This document shows, piece after piece, positions 60,996-64,000 of a stretch of 64,000 bases of DNA. Position numbers and translations under genes: made by a program. This stretch comes from Lineus longissimus (taxonomy: Eukaryota > Nemertea > Pilidiophora > Heteronemertea > Lineidae), in contig NC_088312.1 in assembly GCF_910592395.1 (NCBI RefSeq), positions 7,254,001-7,318,000 on the forward strand, given 5' to 3'. The stretch's first letter is position 1. Each line of letters opens with the position of its first letter. Under the pieces are notes generated by a model. The model was given only the letters and a program-made list of their open reading frames with translations, did no database searches and was not told the DNA's origin.

Positions 60996-63900
60996 GGTCT
61001 TTTGAAAATGGTAATGATTTTGGTACACCCTTTCGAAGCCAGGTCAAGATTTACAGCCTCTGGAGGGGCAAACCTAACGTTAAACTGGGTATCGGCTGAT
61101 GGTCTTATCTCACTTTATTAGAACCAACAGCTTATATCCAGCGCGCGGCGTACATGGTAGCAGAGCGCACATCGTTACATGGTAGCAGCGCGCGGCGTTA
61201 AGAGATTCTGATCTTAGAGATAGGGCCATTGTCCGCTAAGACCTCGTAATTGCCAAGTCCGTGTTCTTGGCTATTTACATTTGATACTTCCCGTCTGAAG
61301 GAGCTTCCTCTCTTTTCAATCCCCGAAATGCCAGCCATTCTGTTATATTTTGTGTAATTATCATGTAAGCTGCCTAGCTATCCTTTTCTTTGTACTTAAT
61401 AACTCCAGGATGGCCTTCGACAACTCGATATATATACATAAAGCTTAGGTTATGTCGCCAGCAAGTGATTTGTAAACTATAAAAACAATAACACGGATTG
61501 ACAATCCAGTCATTTATTTAACAAGGATTTTTTATTTTTCTTAAAATTGCAGAAAGGTGCATGGGTTCGCCGGCATGATTGCATGGGACGGCGCCTTACT
61601 CCCTGTATTAACGACATCTCGACATTGCTGCTGCGAATGCTTTAGTCTCAAGAGAAGCATTTAGATAAGAAAACATTTATCTTGAAATAGTTTTTAGAAA
61701 CCCTCTGATTGAGCTCTCAATAGTACAATGTTCCTTTTGATAACACAGCCATCCGAGTCTACTGCATACCTAATTGCCAATTAAAGAAAAGCGTAGACAT
61801 GACTCAGCCACCTTGTCATTTACGAAACCTTCGAAATTGGCTCGTGTTTCGTAATCATTTTAATTCGGAGGGATTCGATAAAATCAATTAGGTTTCATTC
61901 TTTAAATTGATAAGAACAATGGGGACAAGTTGCAGAACAAAAAATGTTTTCTCGTTCGGGCTGTTAATATATTTTAAAATTGATTGAGACGATTTTTTAA
62001 AATCGTGTTCCTTCCACTTTGAATATCTTAAAAGATATAGAAAGAATAATCGAAGATTAACTACAAGGCTTCACTTCAAAAGTGATGCGTTGAAACACTT
62101 CAGATGCAGCTTTAATATCGCAGCAATATTTTAAAATGCAATTCATTCTTGATCTGCACAGTTTAGAATATTCCGACAGGAAAAAAGAAGATTTGTGTTA
62201 GCAGTTTACGAGATGGTTCTAAAGATTTTTTTAATTATATAATTTTATTCCCTTCATGCAGGCTTGCGTATATTCCACTTGGTAAATTTTGTTGTTAATG
62301 TGATTTCCATGGGGTTTTTGGTAAAATTCAAATGTATTAGCACATGAGTCACAAGGTGTGTCTTTAAAATGCGAGCAATAATATGTCCGAGCATTAGCAC
62401 GCCTTTGTACTAGATCGTGATTGGCTTCCACAGCTTCGATTCACTCTTCAGTCTATTCTAATTTCTATATTTCATTTCACAGAATTTACTTAAAGAATGC
62501 AGAGAATTTCACTGTCTCTGAACTAAAATCTGTCAGAACACCAGAGACTGAGCTGGGCTCTGTATTTATCATTGGGCGTAACCGTAGCAGAGCCTCCAGG
62601 GTTGAACTTAACTATTACGCACCTAACACGCCGCAGGTGTGACATTTTAACGGAATACAAAACAAGACACTGGCATAAAATACAACCAATTTAATCCAAG
62701 TGTTTCTTTAGAATGTTTCACTCACTCTCAAGGCCAGAATTATAAGAAAGTGTTTTCCTTTTAATCTAATACGACAAGATTAAGAATTTGAAGCCTGCAG
62801 CTGTTGCTGGCGATGATCAGGACCAGATCATTCACGGGTGCGAGCGGCACTTGGGCACGGAAGCATATCGCATTGCAAATCCCCGCGAGCAGCTTGGGAT
62901 TGATATGATCACACTGCGTGAAGAAATAGCTATAGCTACGGGAAAACTATGGCTTGCTAGAATTCCTAAAGACTAGTCTTTATTTATTCTTGCTAATAGT
63001 TACCTTCAATTAATCTATCTGCAGACTTTTCGTTTTTTTAGAAGACGTGCAATGGTAATTTGCATTGCCCAGAAAATGGAAAATAAACCCACCGGGAATG
63101 TTATAAAAAAATGCATCTCCGACTTTGCCAAAGTATTGAAAATGTGCAGCCTGAGCCTCAATGCAGCGTATACGTTTGTTTCTATGCGCGGATAGATTAA
63201 CAGGCAATTTGGTATCTAAGAAAATTCATATACGAAATGTATCACATTCTTTCCAAGCGCTACCGTGCCTGGTGCTAAAGTACGCAAGGAGCATTTTACG
63301 AAGAAGGATGGCCACCGCAATCTGTTGATCTTAGTTTAAAGACGATAATTCTTGCCACCGCATCCCCTACGACTGCTGGGACGAGCATTATCCCCTCGTC
63401 TGGATGCTGACTGTTCCTCAAGTGTTATCTCAGCAGAACGTTATTGGTGCCTGAACTAAACGGACTTTCAATAATGGAGGGATTTGCATTCAACGGTGCC
63501 CGTGCCCAGGTGAATAAGAGATGCGAGATATAACTCGCCTGGTACATGTATACATTGTACCACTGTGAGAGGTTCAAAATGTTCCCACTAAAAAAATCAT
63601 TTTCGAATGGCACCCGCTCAGTTATAAAAGCTTAAGTAATACAACGTTTTTGTGTTGATAATCGGAACCATTCTCCAAAGAAGACATATTATTCAAGCAT
63701 ATTCAACCATAGTAGACTCATCAGGAGCGTATCATACCAGCGTAAAGACCAATTACAAAATAACAATTCTGCTGGTCCATTATCTGAGCTCCGATTCTGA
63801 CTGTCTGTTTATATTGATTTATCTATATCTAAATAATTGGACATGAAAAGGGAGAAAGATGACCAGTTATTGATTACTGCAGTTGATTATCGAAGCAATC

Positions 63901-64000
63901 TTGTCCTTCGATTTCTCCGGTTCTGTCAATCAATCAGAGGATCTGTCACAAATGGTTGACTAAACACTGCAGGTCATTGCTTCTTAGATAGGCTCTTATT
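60996..64000. other. Gene-poor right end of the window
   Basis: No recognised gene. A short direct repeat of TACATGGTAGCAG with GCGCGCGGCG blocks lies at 61139-61200. Two open frames (62421-62642 and 62788-62976) lack recognisable similarity. Confidence 0.45.
61139..61200 (+). repeat. Short GC-rich direct repeat
   Basis: AGCGCGCGGCG, TACATGGTAGCAG, AGCGCAC..., TACATGGTAGCAG, CGCGCGGCG: about two units, unusually GC- and CpG-rich for this AT-rich region. Confidence 0.8.

Noticed and set aside
62421-62976. Two open frames of 73 and 62 codons near the right end
   Set aside because: Composition looks somewhat protein-like, but no family is recognised, and neither has convincing splice partners.
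1-64000. tRNA, rRNA, snRNA genes and CRISPR arrays
   Set aside because: None recognised by eye. CTTACCTGG near 1225 resembles the U1 start but is a CCT8 splice donor read in antisense.
1-64000. Reverse-transcriptase or transposase-coding elements
   Set aside because: No long open frame with polymerase, integrase or transposase motifs; only non-autonomous elements are seen.

Overview
The window is nuclear DNA from an animal. Genes are split by many GT-AG introns, intergenic DNA is long and AT-leaning, and non-autonomous transposon relics, minisatellites and the palindromic word TACATGTA recur. The gene set (a CCT chaperonin subunit, macoilin, secreted sushi plus F-type-lectin proteins, a neuromedin U/pyrokinin-type receptor) is bilaterian. 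F-type lectin domains joined to sushi domains point to a marine invertebrate (lophotrochozoan, hemichordate or cephalochordate grade), but the species cannot be fixed from the sequence alone.

Layout. 1-2.8 kb: the 5' seven coding exons of CCT8 (TCP-1 theta) on the minus strand. 2.8-3.2 kb: a 380-bp head-to-head interval containing a roughly 185-bp imperfect palindrome. 3.2-12.1 kb: a complete 12-exon macoilin gene on the plus strand (636 aa by my exon model), followed by a probable 3.5-kb 3' UTR with hairpins. 15.65-16.64 kb: a minisatellite with 72/63-bp units that leaves all three minus-strand frames largely open. 17.6-26.2 kb and 26.9-33.7 kb: two tandem paralogous genes (A, 725 aa, 15 exons; B, 656 aa, 13 exons). 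Each encodes a signal peptide, an acidic linker, four sushi (CCP) domains, a Lys/Arg-rich spacer, one or two more CCPs, and two F-type lectin (FTP) domains. 36.8-38.3 kb: the last two coding exons (TM6, TM7 and tail) of a class A GPCR on the minus strand. 38.3-64 kb: no convincing gene. It is probably part of a large GPCR intron or intergenic DNA, with MITE-like hairpins, tandem repeats and several near-perfect palindromes.

The most interesting biology is the tandem CCP-FTP pair, which looks like a young duplicated family of secreted recognition proteins. The copies differ by one CCP, by a precise intron difference inside FTP2, by an in-frame alternative acceptor in B, and by two MITE hairpins in A. 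Neither copy keeps the canonical fucose-binding histidine as I align it. Their function (innate recognition or complement-like) is inference. CCT8 and macoilin are ordinary conserved housekeeping and neuronal genes.
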